This document shows positions 1 to 10,639 of a stretch of 64,000 nucleotides of DNA, in pieces. The DNA is from Ursus arctos. Lineage: Eukaryota; Chordata; Mammalia; Carnivora; Ursidae. The stretch spans positions 22,235,449 to 22,299,448 of the forward strand of contig NW_026622930.1 in NCBI RefSeq assembly GCF_023065955.2, given 5' to 3'. The translations under genes and the position numbers were made by a program. The notes below the pieces were generated by a model. That model did not search any database, was not told the origin of the DNA, and was given only the letters and a program-made list of their open reading frames with translations. Position 1 is the first letter of the stretch, and each line of letters begins with the position of its first letter.

Positions 1-871
1 TTTATACGCAGAATTTATAAAGCACTCCTACAACTCGAAAACAAACCCCAGTTACAAGATGAGGAAAAGACTTGAGTAGATTTTTCTCCAAAGGTATACA
101 AATGGCCACTAAGTGCACGGAAAGATATTTAACATCAATAATCATGAGGGAAATACAAATCAAAATCATAATGCATTATCACTTCATACTCAATAAAATG
201 GTTATTATCAAACTGATAGAGAGTAAGCGTCTACAAGGATGTGGAGAAATTCAAACCTTCGGCACCGCTGGTGGTACAGCTCCTATAACAGATGGTAGGA
301 CAGCTCCTCAAACACTTCAATATATAATTACCGTATCGTCCAGCAATTCTACTTCTAAGTGCATAGCAAAAAAAAAAGAAAAAGAAAAAATGAAAGCAAG
401 GACTCAACCAGATACTGTACAGCCACGTTCAAAGCAGCATTATTCACAGAAGCCTCAACGTGGTAACAACCCACTGATTAAATAAATGGATAAAATAAAA
501 TACTCATAGATACACACAATGGAATATTAGCTTCAAAAAGGAAAGAAATTCTAATACCCACTACATGATGAAACTTGAAGACATTACGCTAAGTGAAATA
601 AGCCAAATACAAAAGCACAAATATCGCGTGACTCCACTTACATGAAGTCAAATTCATAGAGAAAGTAGAATAGTGGTTATTAGAAAAGAGGGGGATGGGA
701 AGCAATTGTTTAATAGGCAGTGTTTCAGTTTGGGGTGATGAAAAAGCTTTGGAGATGGTGGTGATGGTTGTACAACAGTGTGAATGTACTTAATGCTATG
801 GAACTGTGTGCTTGGAAATGGTTAAAATGGTAATTTTTTCACTTTGTATATTTAGCACAACAAAAAAAAAA
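1..871 (+). mobile_element. LINE-1 3' end (ORF2 C-terminal remnant + 3' UTR + poly(A))
   Basis: The plus strand follows the L1 ORF2 tail and 3' UTR in order: the 'acaaatggccactaagtgca' and 'ggatgtggagaaatt' blocks, 'caatggaatattagcttcaa', 'gctaagtgaaataagccaaa', then the 'ggtgatggttgtacaacagtg' type UTR ending in an A-run at about 861-871. The left end is cut by the window edge. The reading frame is broken (a 137-codon frame at 72-485 is all that stays open), so the copy is dead. The degree of divergence fits an old L1MA/L1MB-age element. Subfamily is inferred, not computed. Confidence 0.9.
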
Positions 872-921
872 AGGAGGAGTTTGTTTTCATAATAGTAACT
901 ACCAGGTTGAGATGAAAGAGA

Positions 922-1480
922 GAAATCTCAATTACAATAACAAAGATCTATAAAATACCTTAAAATAATGCAACAAGAAAGCTATGTAAAGAAAAGCTAT
1001 ATAAAGAAAAGTGTATTTAAGGGCCCAACTCTTGACTTCTGCTCAAGTCATGATCTCAGGGTTGTGAGACGGAGGCCAGTGTCCAGCTCTATGCTGAGCA
1101 TGGAGCCTGATTGGGATTCTGTCTCTCCCTCTCCCCCGGCCCTCCCCACCCTTTACATAAATAAATAAACAAACAAACAAACAAACAAAAAGAAAAGTGT
1201 AAATTTTGGAGCACACGAAACATGTCCATATATGTGAAGATACATATGATGTTACTGAGGGAAAATATGACTCCATCAATAAACATGTTAATCTTTATGG
1301 CACCTCTAAACAGAATCTCAATTTCTTTTTAAGTTCATAAAGAAAAATAAGTATGTAAGACTTGCCAAGAAACTTTTAAAAGGAAGAATAAAGGAAGGAG
1401 ACCAGGTTTAGTTGCCTTTAAAATTTACTAAAAAGTGATTATAGTCAAAATAATTTATTGTTAGAACCAAAAGAGGGCAC
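922..1480 (+). mobile_element. Second LINE-1 ORF2 fragment, split by a SINE
   Basis: A different, more upstream part of L1 ORF2 on the same strand: the 'caaagatctataaaatacct' block, then (after the SINE at 1016-1188) 'ataagtatgtaagacttgcc' and 'aaaatttacta..gtgatta' blocks. It continues weakly past the second SINE to about 1720. It lacks a 3' UTR and tail. Because this 5'-ward segment lies downstream of a complete 3' end, it is a separate insertion or a rearranged piece, not a continuation of the first element. Confidence 0.75.
1016..1188 (+). mobile_element. CAN-SINE (SINEC), older subfamily, 5'-truncated
   Basis: The body 'gtcatgatctcagggttgtg' and 'gctgagcatggagcctgatt', the CT-rich segment and the A-rich tail (aaataaataaac..) are SINEC signature blocks; the tRNA-like head is missing. 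It is flanked by the 13-bp duplication aaagaaaagtgta (1003-1015 and 1189-1201). It sits inside the L1 ORF2 fragment, so it is younger than that L1. Confidence 0.93.
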
Positions 1481-1500
1481 TCAATCAGTAAAAAAAAATT

Positions 1501-1686
1501 TAAAAAATTTTAGAAGATTTTATTTAAGTATTTGAGAGAGAGAGTGCGGGGGGGGGGGGAGGGGAAGAGGAAGAAGCCTACTACCCACTGAGCAGGGAGT
1601 CCAATGTGGGGCTAGATCCCAGGACCCCGGGACCACAACCTGAGCCGAAGGGAGATGCCCAACAGACTAAGCCACTCAGGAGCCCC
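1501..1686 (-). mobile_element. CAN-SINE (SINEC), minus strand
   Basis: On the plus strand it reads tail-first (agattttatttaagt), then a purine tract with 12 G (1548-1559), 'cactgagcagggagtcc' and the antisense head 'ctaagccactcaggagcccc'. Flanking duplication tcaatcagtaaaa at 1481-1493 and 1688-1700. It is nested in the tail end of the second L1 fragment. Confidence 0.95.
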
Positions 1687-1906
1687 ATCAATCAGTAAAA
1701 ATTAAACGCAATGGTATGCAAAAAAAAAAAAAGGTTTGTTGAGTCCTTTTTGTGTACTAAGGAGAACATTGTATATATAATACAAGTTCTATAGCTGAGA
1801 TGTGTTCAAAATGAGATAGGAACCCATAGGAGAGGGTCAGCAGCTTTAAACAAAGACTTGAACTACATAACCATTATATATATAATTTATAATATAAAAT
1901 AATTAT

Positions 1907-1910
<4 letters not shown>

Positions 1911-1965
<55 letters not shown>
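1911..1965. repeat. (GATA)n microsatellite
   Basis: About twelve perfect GATA units after two GAAA units, next to an AT-rich tract (1872-1910). It abuts the inverted L1 segment that follows. Confidence 0.97.
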
Positions 1966-2310
1966 CAATTACCATAATAAGTTCAGTTAACATCTATTAT
2001 CTTCCATAGTTACAAATGTTTTCTTGTGATGAGAACTTTTCAGATTTACTCTCTGAGCAGCTTTCAGATATGTAATACATTCTTATTAACTATAGTTATC
2101 ATGCTGTACATGACATCCCCAGAACTTATCTATCTTATAACTGGAATACTGAACATCTGACTGCCTTCACCCATCTCCCCAACCCCCTCACCCTGCCTCA
2201 GACACCCACCCATCTTGACTTCATTTTATTTAGATTTCATATATTAGTGAAATCATTATGTTTGACATGTTAAACTAATATAATATTATATGTCAAGTAT
2301 ATCTTAATAA
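1966..2310. mobile_element. LINE-1 3' UTR with 5' inversion (twin-priming structure)
   Basis: 1966-2258 reads as the reverse complement of an L1 3' UTR: 'accataataagttcagttaa', 'catgctgtacatgacatccc' and 'ttagtgaaatcatta' are antisense motifs. At about 2262 the orientation flips and the sense terminal motif 'aactaatataatattatatg', then 'cttaataaaa', closes the element. The order (inverted upstream part, then sense 3' end with A-rich tail, a few dozen bases lost at the junction) is what twin priming produces. Confidence 0.8.
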
Positions 2311-2399
2311 AACTGGAAAAATAAAATGAAAATATGTCAAAGAAATAAGTCAAAGGGAAAAAAGAAGACTTGCACTGAGTTTTGAGGTAAAGGGGTTTT

Positions 2400-2590
2400 T
2401 ACTTGATTTTAAAGGGGAGGAAGGACATTCAACTTGGAGGCCATGAGCAAAGGAGTGGGAGAACTCAATGCATTCTGGGAACATGAACAGCATCCTATCT
2501 TTTGGCGGTGTGTAGGCTAAAGGGCTGAGAAGAGCAAAGACAGGTAGGGAAAACAGGCTAGTAAGATCTGCAGAGCACTGAATGCCAGCT
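2400..2590 (-). repeat. L2 LINE fragment (weak)
   Basis: The blocks 'ggccatgagcaaagg', 'gggaacatgaacag' and 'gatctgcagagcactgaatgc' follow the order of antisense L2 (gcaaaggc.., gggaacagcaag.., gatcatgcagggccttgaatgc). Strongly diverged. Confidence 0.45.
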
Positions 2591-2599
2591 TGTTACTTA

Positions 2600-5500
2600 C
2601 CCCGTGGCAGATAAGCCAGTATCTTAATAGACAAGCCAGTGTTTTCCTCATAGTGTTTTTTGGTTTTGTTTTTAGTAACAGAACTATTTCAAGGATTATA
2701 CCTACAATAAAGCATTCTCTACAAAATCATTTTGTAGCTTTTTGAAACACATAACTTTTACTTAGCAAATATATTAAAGTCACTCCAACATAAAAATTTT
2801 TAAAGAATGACTTTAATGTTTACAAAGTTTGAAAATGACTACTTTGGTCAATGGGAAAGCAAGACATCATCTGTGCTTGGGAAAAAGAACTTTGGCGTGG
2901 TGTGGAGGACAGAAGGAGAGAAGTGTGTCCATGCGGCTCTAGGGGAAGGCCAGTGTCAAAGCCAGGACGTGAGAGAGGTGAGCTGAGCCCGTACCAGTGA
3001 AAGGGAGAAATGAGAGGAAGGAATGTATACTGAAGATGTGAAGAGTAAACGGATCTGGTGATCCATTTGATATTGGGAAGAGAAAAGAGAGGCATTGAAG
3101 TTGATTCAGAGTTTTCAAGTTTGGGCAACTGAAATTACAGACAGAAAAGGAAGCCCTGCTTAGGGTATGAAAATGACAACTTAGCTTTGGGGTTACTGAC
3201 TTTTGTGTACCTGTAAGATAATGGTCACGTGTTCGGTTAGAGTTCCAGCATTATAAAGGGCCAGTGCCATGGTTTTAAGGCTCAAGTGAGACTGTGCTAA
3301 TGTGTCATCATACAATTGTGCCCAGATTCTGCACAGTGATTTCCCAAGCACATATTACTGGACATGTGGAAGAGCTGGAAGATTATGTAAGATGTGTACA
3401 GATAGCTATTTGCCTTTTCCTCTCGTCCGTCTCCAGCTACAGAAAAGCATAGTTTGCATATGGTTGTAATAATTGTGCTTACATAATTTGGTGTTTCTTT
3501 TCTATTATAGTTTTTGAATCTCTTTGTATTTTCATAGTTGTCATTTTAACTGGTTGCATAATATTTCATGAAGTGATGGGCTCTAACTCAGCACGCCTTT
3601 CTTGCTGAGCCCTTATGGTGTTTGTTTTGTCTGTGGGTATAACTCGGGAGCAGGAAAAACAATTTGATATAATATTTGACTGCTTAGTATACATACCATT
3701 TCTGTTCTTCTGAATAAAGTAAAATAAATCTCTGAGAATATTAGGCCAGATGGTTTTTTTCTTCTTAAAACAAAGATAGTCTATAGTCAAGAGTCACATA
3801 AGAGACCAAAATGGATCAAGGTCAACTCCTGGTTGTCAAAGCCATTTTTCATTATTCACTCCACGAAACTTTATCCCTCACTTCTTACCAATGGACAAGC
3901 ACATCATTGCATTAGTATATAATATTTGGGTAATTAGTTTCCAGTTTACTTTCTAAACTGATTTCCTCTGAATACATTAGCTACTCATTTTCTTAATATT
4001 TTATCCCCTTCAAAGCTTCAGCTTATAGCTTCTATTTTTCTTCCTTTATTACTTTTAGCAAGACAATTGCCCTTTGCTAATACTTGGCAATTCTCATCTC
4101 TTCTGCCTAATTAAATATATTTCAAACACATCCTCCATCTTAGTCTCTCTGTCTCCCCCCTCAGCACCTCCCCACATCCCTTGAAAGTGCGCCTATGCTC
4201 CAGGACTTGATGACGAAATCAATTTTCTTACTTGTTCTTCACTGTGCACCTTGTGGGAGGTGACTGTATTATCCTTATTTTTAAAACTCCTCTCCAGTCA
4301 CCAGACCCTGGAGCGAGGCATTTTCTATACATCTGGTCCTGGCCTTATGCTTCTATTCACAAAGCCATGCTGCAGCCCATAAAAACTAATTTCCCAGGCC
4401 CTCTTCTTAGTTCTAATATGATAACTTTAGCATTGATTCGACAGTACAGATATGACATTCTGCAAATAAACAGCAGTCACTTCCATCAAAGCTTAAATAT
4501 TTGTTATGATGGATATATTCAGACACACCAGTCTCTTTTTAGAAAATGCAATTTTATGGAAAAATACAAGATAATTGGTCTTTAGCTCGTGCAATAAACT
4601 TAGATAGCACCTGCCATATTTAAATTAATACAGTGCTTCTCCCTTTTAGATGAGGCCTTCTGATTAACTCAAGCATGTGAAAAGATTCAGGCACTGCTCA
4701 TGTGCGCTTAGACTGAACACTGTTTTTTGATGTGGCTATTTTTAAAAAAAACTGATGTGATACTTGTCCATCTACTATGTAAAGGAAATTGAAAGTTCTT
4801 CATTCAGCCATATATCCTGTCTCTCCTTATCTCTCAGGCTCAGCTTTTGCCTCACATTGTGTCACATAGGTGGTAGGTTTTATTGGGTGCTGGAAGATTC
4901 TCCAAAGCAATGACCTAGTATTTGAAGCCTCTGTGTGAACACTGGGTCTGCTTCCCAGAGATCACATACACATCACTCTCGAGGATTTATTCCTTTCCCA
5001 TTGTCCCCATTTCCTCTGATTCTAGCTGCCATGGTGCAGATCAAGAAACTCAGAGAACAGCTTTGCTCCTTTTAATCTCTCTTAAACCAGCCGCGAGAAC
5101 GAATCCGACACACGTGGCTGGAGCAGCAGAATGAAAGTGCCGAGGCTGGCATTTCAATCTGGTTCTCCTACTTCCGGAGAAAGCCCGGATAATGAGGAGT
5201 GAAGAGGATCCTTCCAGGGGACAAATTTGAGCTCAAAGTGTCTACCTGCATTGAAGCAACTGGAGACCCAGAGGCATGGCTGGTATGACATCATCAGTGG
5301 GGGGGGGGGCGTGTTCTCTTCCAGATCACAACCAATGGCGATCCAATTTCCCTAATTTACCCATTCAACTTGACCCCTTAACATATGCCTGGAGTTTTAC
5401 TTTAAAGTGAACATTCTTCCCAAAGTCATAACCTTTGGAGAGAAGATCGTGAACAAAAGGGGTATGAAGATATCTTCAGTTAACTATGTGAAAACTACAG

Positions 5501-5700
5501 CCATAAATCACACCACTATTTTTTAAATAATCCTCATTTCACAAAGATGATCTATAGACCCAGCACCTATTGTGAGGCTGAAGCTCGTTGCCCAGCAGGA
5601 GTTAGGGACTGCATGGACATGGGTATCATCAGATTGTAGAGTCCGTGCTAGTGAGGGAGGTGTCATGTGTTTCTTTGTGTCCCCATGATGGCTGAGTCCT
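2600..5700. other. Non-coding span, no gene seen
   Basis: Mostly unique AT-rich sequence. Frames of up to 117 codons (4232-4585 plus, 2820-3128 minus) have no splice context or coding-like codon use. 3528-3575 weakly resembles an antisense L1 ORF2 motif. 5299-5309 is an 11-G run. Confidence 0.7.
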
Positions 5701-5769
5701 TTGCTGGACACAGAAAATCAGGTTGTCTAAGAGCTGGAAGGAGAACTTGAGAGCCACTCATTTATAGAG

Positions 5770-5855
5770 GCAAATACTGAGGCCCAAACAGGTTACAGAA
5801 TTTGTCCAAGGTGACAGCTGATGAGTTGCATAGCCACAAAAGAACTCTCTCCGGA
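5770..5855 (-). repeat. MIR/MIR3-like SINE fragment
   Basis: Antisense MIR core: 'aatactgaggcccaaacagg' then 'tttgtccaaggtgacagctg', matching the usual actgaggcccagagaggtta / cttgcccaaggtcacacagc blocks. Confidence 0.7.
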
Positions 5856-5983
5856 CTCCAGTCCAATACCAATAAAATTGTTTATTGACCAATTTTAATT
5901 CATCCATTTAGACTTCAGCACTTAAGGATACTGTCTGGGTAGTAAGAATCACTATGGGGCAGGTTTAGTGTGTGTGCATGTGT

Positions 5984-6108
5984 AAGAGAGAGAGAGAGAG
6001 AGAGAAAGAGAAAGAGAGGAAGGAAGGGAGGGAGGGAGGAAGAAAGGGAAGGAAGGAAAGGAAGAAAGGAAAGAGGAAAGGAAGGAAAGAAGGAAGGAAG
6101 AGAGGGAA
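5984..6108. repeat. Polypurine tract: (GA)n then (GGAA/GAAA)n
   Basis: About 125 bases of almost pure purine on the plus strand: ten GA units, then mixed GGAA, GGGA and GAAA units. The long frames across it on both strands (Ser/Leu/Pro-rich minus, Lys/Arg/Glu/Gly-rich plus) are translation of the repeat, not genes. Confidence 0.97.
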
Positions 6109-7005
6109 TATGGAAATATGTGTGCATATGACAAGAAGTGGGTACAGAGGAGAAGACAGAAATAAGATCACATCTCTTATACTCTGTTACATCAGTATTT
6201 ACTCTTTGTGTATATGCTTTATTGGGTACATAATGATCTGAAGCCTTATATTTAAGTACATAAAATAACAAATCATATATAAAGGAGTCCTGTTCTGATT
6301 CATTATTCTTAGTCCACAAAGAAGTCAAGGCAAAGAGGAATGAAAATACCCGAGAAAGTTACAGCTCAATCACTGTAACATCTAAGCTAAAGCTGGAATT
6401 TCTGTACTCGCTGAAAAAGGATCTCCTTTGAGCTTTATGGCATTTTCCCCCAATCCTAAGCTTTGCATTATAGGGGAACAGTGCTAGTCCACAAATCTGT
6501 TCTGTCTCAACGTAAGCAAGGGCTGACTCTGCACAATGTTCCCTCAACCTGACACCGAGACCTCAGGAGGTGAGAAACGAGAGGGGGTTGGATGGGGTAT
6601 GCCACAATCTGAATGGGATCTCTTTAAAAGCAATGTGCAGCAGGAGAGACAAGTATAATGGCTATTTAATCATCTTCGCTATGAAGTGCCAATTCTTTAG
6701 ACTCTTATGACATTCATGAATGATGCAGGAGGCGGACATGATGAATGTGGAGCGATTCCCTGCGACAGATACTTTCCGGGAATTTATACCCCCTCCCCCC
6801 AGGACAAAAAGGCTCCTGGGCTCAGTTATCATTTGTTCTGAGAGAGAATTTACAGTCTCACTAGCAACTCCTTTTACCCAACTCAATAAAGCGCTTATTT
6901 TGATATACGGACTGTGATTGTTCAAGACCAACTGTATCCTTGGAAACTCATGTGCAGGGAGCAGTCTTGCTGGCTTACTTTCCTTCACTTCATGCACTTC
7001 TGTCA

Positions 7006-7006
7006 C

Positions 7007-7042
<36 letters not shown>

Positions 7043-7043
7043 C
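7006..7043. repeat. (CA)n microsatellite
   Basis: About 18 CA units with one CG interruption. Confidence 0.97.
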
Positions 7044-7108
7044 GTCACTCTTTAATATGTCAAAGCCCAAATGATCTTTGGGTTCATTGTGAGTCAGAGA
7101 ATCCTTTA

Positions 7109-7122
7109 TTTTTTATTTAAAG

Positions 7123-7162
<40 letters not shown>

Positions 7163-7331
7163 TTTCACAGAGAGAGCCAGCCAGTGAGAGAGGGAACACA
7201 AGCAGGGGGAGTGGGAGAGGAAGAAGCAGGCTCCCAGCAGAAGAGCCCGATGTGGGACTCGATCCCAGAACGCCGGCATCACGCCCTGAGCCGAAGGCAG
7301 ACGCCCAACGACTGCGCTACCCGGGCGCCCC
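7109..7331 (-). mobile_element. CAN-SINE, young bear-type
   Basis: Plus strand reads the tail, expanded to (TTTA)n at 7111-7165, then 'gggaacacaagcaggggga', 'gtgggactcgatcccagaac', 'ccctgagccgaaggcagacg' and ends 'cgctacccgggcgcccc'. A perfect 14-bp duplication cagagaatccttta flanks it (7095-7108, 7332-7345). The perfect duplication and low divergence mark a recent insertion. Confidence 0.97.
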
Positions 7332-7440
7332 CAGAGAATCCTTTAGAGTACGGCTACATGTACTGTCAAATCTGCAATAAAAATCTTATTCTGTACCCTC
7401 ATTCCACAGATAATCTGTGTGTGGATAAGTAAATTAGCTG

Positions 7441-7930
7441 ATAAATTCACAAATATTTATTAAGCTCTTATATGCTAGGTGCTCTTCTGGGTGCTGGAAG
7501 GACATCAGTGAACGTAATGAAGTCCCTGCTTTAATAAAGATGCTATTATTATAACGATGACAGACAAAAACCTAACAAAGACATGAATAATATAACGTCT
7601 GGGAGTTTTAAGTGCTGATAAAGCATGAGAAGGGAATAGTCATGTCGGGCAAGGGGAGGCTATTTTAAATGAGATAGGCAGGGCAGGCCCCTCTAAGGTG
7701 ATGGCAATAGTGATCTGAGAGCAGGAGGAAGGACACCAGGTGCCTTCTGAGGAAAGGTGGTTCAAGGCCGGGATAGGGGTAAGGGCAAGGATTGAAGTCA
7801 GAAATGTACGTGGCTGGCTTGAGATGCAGCAAGGGAACCTGTATGGCTGGACTAGAGGCACAGAGGAGAGAGTGAGAGAAAAAGTGGTGGAGAAGTAAAG
7901 AGAACCCAGATTACAGAGGGTCTCATGAGA
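7441..7930 (-). repeat. L2 LINE 3' region
   Basis: Antisense L2 from its 3' end inward: 'acaaatatttattaagctct', 'atgaagtccctgctttaata', 'aatagtcatgtcgggcaa', 'gcaggcccctctaaggtgat', then the AG-rich upstream part ending near 'acagagggtctcatgag'. About 490 bases, diverged. Confidence 0.75.
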
Positions 7931-8059
7931 AGTACCTCATGAGCAAGAAAAAGGTCCTGGCTGGATTCTACTCTGAAATGACTGCACAGCTTTCTTAAGC
8001 AGCTCTGTTCATAACATTTTAAGTGGGATCCTGAAAGTCAAACTTAAGAGGAAGGTAAC

Positions 8060-8392
8060 CAGTAAGGAAAGAGGCCTCAAAGGGCTGTCATATGAGGAAC
8101 AATTAAATGAGCTCAGGATATCTAACCAGAAGCCCTTGGAAGCTGGGCAGCTTTCTTCAAATACATAGGATGTCATATAGAAGACAATGTTGCCTGGGAA
8201 TGGAGAACCAAGAACAATGCGTAAAAATACTTGGACTCAAGATCAGAGGTCATAATGTGTGGAAGTATTTTCTAAAGCTATCCACAGACATAATGAGACC
8301 CCCCCCAAAAAAATTCATCCTCAGATATGTTCCAGCAGAGGCTGAGTAGTTACTTTTCAGAGATGTCTGTAGGTCATTTCTAGATGGTTCCC
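8060..8392 (+). repeat. L3/CR1-like LINE fragment
   Basis: The order of 'gaggcctcaaagggctgtca', 'gctttcttcaaatacatagg', 'aatgtgtggaagtattttct', 'ccagcagaggctgagtagtt' and 'cagagatgtctgtaggtcat' follows the CR1/L3 3' segment (the usual 'tcttcaagtatctgaaggg' to 'gcagaggctggacggccac' blocks). The SINE after it ends the match. Confidence 0.6.
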
Positions 8393-8407
8393 AAAAGAAC
8401 CTTTCTT

Positions 8408-8613
8408 AAAAAAAAAAGAAGAAGAAGAAGATTTTATTTAGTTGAGAGAGATAGAGAGAGAGAACAAGCATGAGCAGGGGGAGGGACAGATGGAGAAGTA
8501 GACAAACTCCCCGGTAAGTAGGGAGCCAGACATGGGGCTCAATCCCAGGACGCTGGAATCATGACCTGAGCTGAATGCAGACGCTTAAAGGGCTGAGCCA
8601 CCCACACATCCCC
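8408..8613 (-). mobile_element. CAN-SINE, older subfamily
   Basis: Tail with GAA units (aaaagaagaagaagaag), 'gagggacagatggagaagta', 'gacatggggctcaatcccag', 'atcatgacctgagctgaatg' and a decayed antisense head (gctgagccacccacacatcc). Imperfect 14-bp duplication aaaagaacctttct / aaaggaaactttct (8393-8406, 8615-8628). Confidence 0.93.
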
Positions 8614-8639
8614 CAAAGGAAACTTTCTAAGAAAGGAAA

Positions 8640-9894
8640 AATATATGAGAACAGAAATGTTGGATTCTGATAGAGCAAACACATTCATCTAGATAAATTA
8701 TCTTATTTTTCTTCATTTAAACAAGGCATTTTCTTTTCAGCAAACTGCTGCTATATCTTCGTTGAGAAAATCAGTAGCCATTTTGAAAAACATGAAAATT
8801 CTATAAAGCCATATTTTCCCTATGAATACTTTAACACATTTGGCAGAAACACCCTTGAGGGCTATATCCTCAAGGATATTTTTGTTGTAGAGTCAGTTTC
8901 TAGGAAAATCCTACTAATAAAATCATCCACTTAAAAATATTCTTTCAATCACTGAAATAGCAGTCAAATGCAGCTCCTTTCTTCTTATCATGAAAATCCC
9001 AGGAAAAAAAGTGTGGGGAGGTAGAGGACTAAAAATGGTCTGTCCAAGTCTTAGTGAACAGGCAAAAACACTTCCTCACTATTAATTTGCACCATGTCTA
9101 AGATTTTCTTTCTTAATGGAACTTAATCCTAAAGTAGCAATAATACCGAAAGAGTTTACAGGTAAGGGATTGCGATGGCTAAGAAACCTTTCTTTAAAAG
9201 GATCTTCAAAAGGTCTTCTTTTTATTGCCTCACTGGTTCTTAAGAGGAAAAATACTTATACACAAGAGTTCATTATGAAGAAGCTGCCTTTAAAATATTT
9301 TAAAGATGATAAATTATTTACCTAGTATTTTGGGGTAAGGCAAGAAGGAAAGAAGAAAGTTAGGAAGGGAGGGAGCAAGGAGGGAAGGAAAAGAGAGAGA
9401 AGAAGGAAAAAGGGAGGATTACTGGGTCTCCTACAAGAATCCCAAAGTAACTCCTCTGCTATATTCTGACTAAAATATGCATGAGTTTTCCAAGATAAAT
9501 TTCTGTACTTTCATGTGGCTGAAGAACAAAAACAGAAATAATGAAGGGGATGACTAAATGGAACAAATGCGGAAAAGCGTAGGGAAAGGGGTTCTTAGAA
9601 AAGAAAGCAAAAGAATAATTACTGTTTGGGAAGGAAAAGTGTTTTCTTGAGAAAAGCCGTTCGGAAAAAGGCTGCACACTACATAGGGGACAACAGAATA
9701 AAAAGCAACAGATAGAAATAGGAGCAAGCAAAACAACAAAAAAAGTCTTTCTTAACCATCAGGTTAAAAAATCATCCCAACAACAAAAAACAAAACTAAA
9801 ATTAGTTACTGAAGAAGACCTAGAGCTCTCTAACCCAGAAAAATTTCCACCATCCCACTCTATCACTCTTCATCATTTGAACCTTCTGTATTTT
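8640..9894. other. Non-coding span; purine-rich tract at 9344-9418
   Basis: Unique AT-rich sequence. 9344-9418 is a mostly purine stretch of GGAA, GAAA and GGGA units. Frames of 60-90 codons are not coding-like. Confidence 0.7.
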
Positions 9895-10055
9895 ACTCAT
9901 GGTCTTCAGCAGTTTTTGCCTGTCTCTCTCCCACCCCCCAGTAGAATGTACGCTCAACGAAGGCAGAAGCTTGTCTTACTCATTGCCAAAACCCTAAAAC
10001 ATTGCAAGGTGTGTAGTAAACTTCCTTTAATAGTGTTGAATCAATAAATGGATCT
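9895..10055 (+). repeat. L2 LINE 3' end
   Basis: 'tagaatgtacgctcaacgaa', 'ggcagaagcttgtcttact' and the terminal 'ttgaatcaataaatgg' match the sense L2 end (tagaatgtaagctccatgag .. ttgttgaatgaatg). Confidence 0.7.
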
Positions 10056-10144
10056 CTAACGGAGGCTTGTTCCTAAAAATAGGGCATAAGTCAGATTATC
10101 TACCATCACACATTGGCCAGCAATCCCTACTAGTCTACTGCTTA

Positions 10145-10615
10145 CAATTCTCAAATGGACTCCATTGCCTTAGAATAAATTAAACCACTTAAAATAGTCC
10201 CAAAGGCACTCCATGATCTGGCTCCTGCTGTCCTCTCCTACTTCAGCTGGCATCATACTCTCCTTTGCTCACTATACTCCAGACACTGGGATTTCTTCTC
10301 TTTTTCCAACAGATAAATGGCCTTTGGGACTTTTGCATTTGCTCTCTCCTCTTCTCCGGATCTTTACATGGGTGACACCTTTCATCAATCAAGTCTCATG
10401 TCAAGGGTAACCTCTTGGGAGGTCTTTCTTGACTACACAACCAAAGGTAGTAATTTCTCCCCCCACCATCCCTGGTGGTCATTCTCTATCTAAACCACAA
10501 CCAGTAATATTTTCTCCCCATCACTTAACAGAAAGATGTCTGTCTGTCTTGCTTACCACCAAAGCCTCAACGACCCACACAATACCTGGCCCCAGTAATA
10601 TTTTGGGGACAAATG
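10145..10615 (+). repeat. L2 LINE fragment
   Basis: Sense L2 blocks in order: 'ctccatgatctggctcctgc', 'tgctcactatactccagaca', 'gggacttttgcatttgctct', 'caagtctcatgtcaagggta' and 'cttgggaggtctttcttgac'. The two short open frames here (10213-10410, 10429-10650) are L2 relics. Confidence 0.8.
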
Positions 10616-10639
10616 AATACATCTTTAAGAAAACCTGTT

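Noticed and set aside
72..485. 137-codon open frame
   Set aside because: It is the decayed C-terminal part of L1 ORF2 in a shifted frame.
5915..6328. Low-complexity frames on both strands over the purine tract
   Set aside because: They are translations of GA/GGAA units in several frames at once.
7184..7432. Peptides with a recurring RRQT-NDC-ATRAPP-like end at several loci (also near 26490, 37082)
   Set aside because: The similarity comes from the shared antisense body of CAN-SINEs, not from a gene family.
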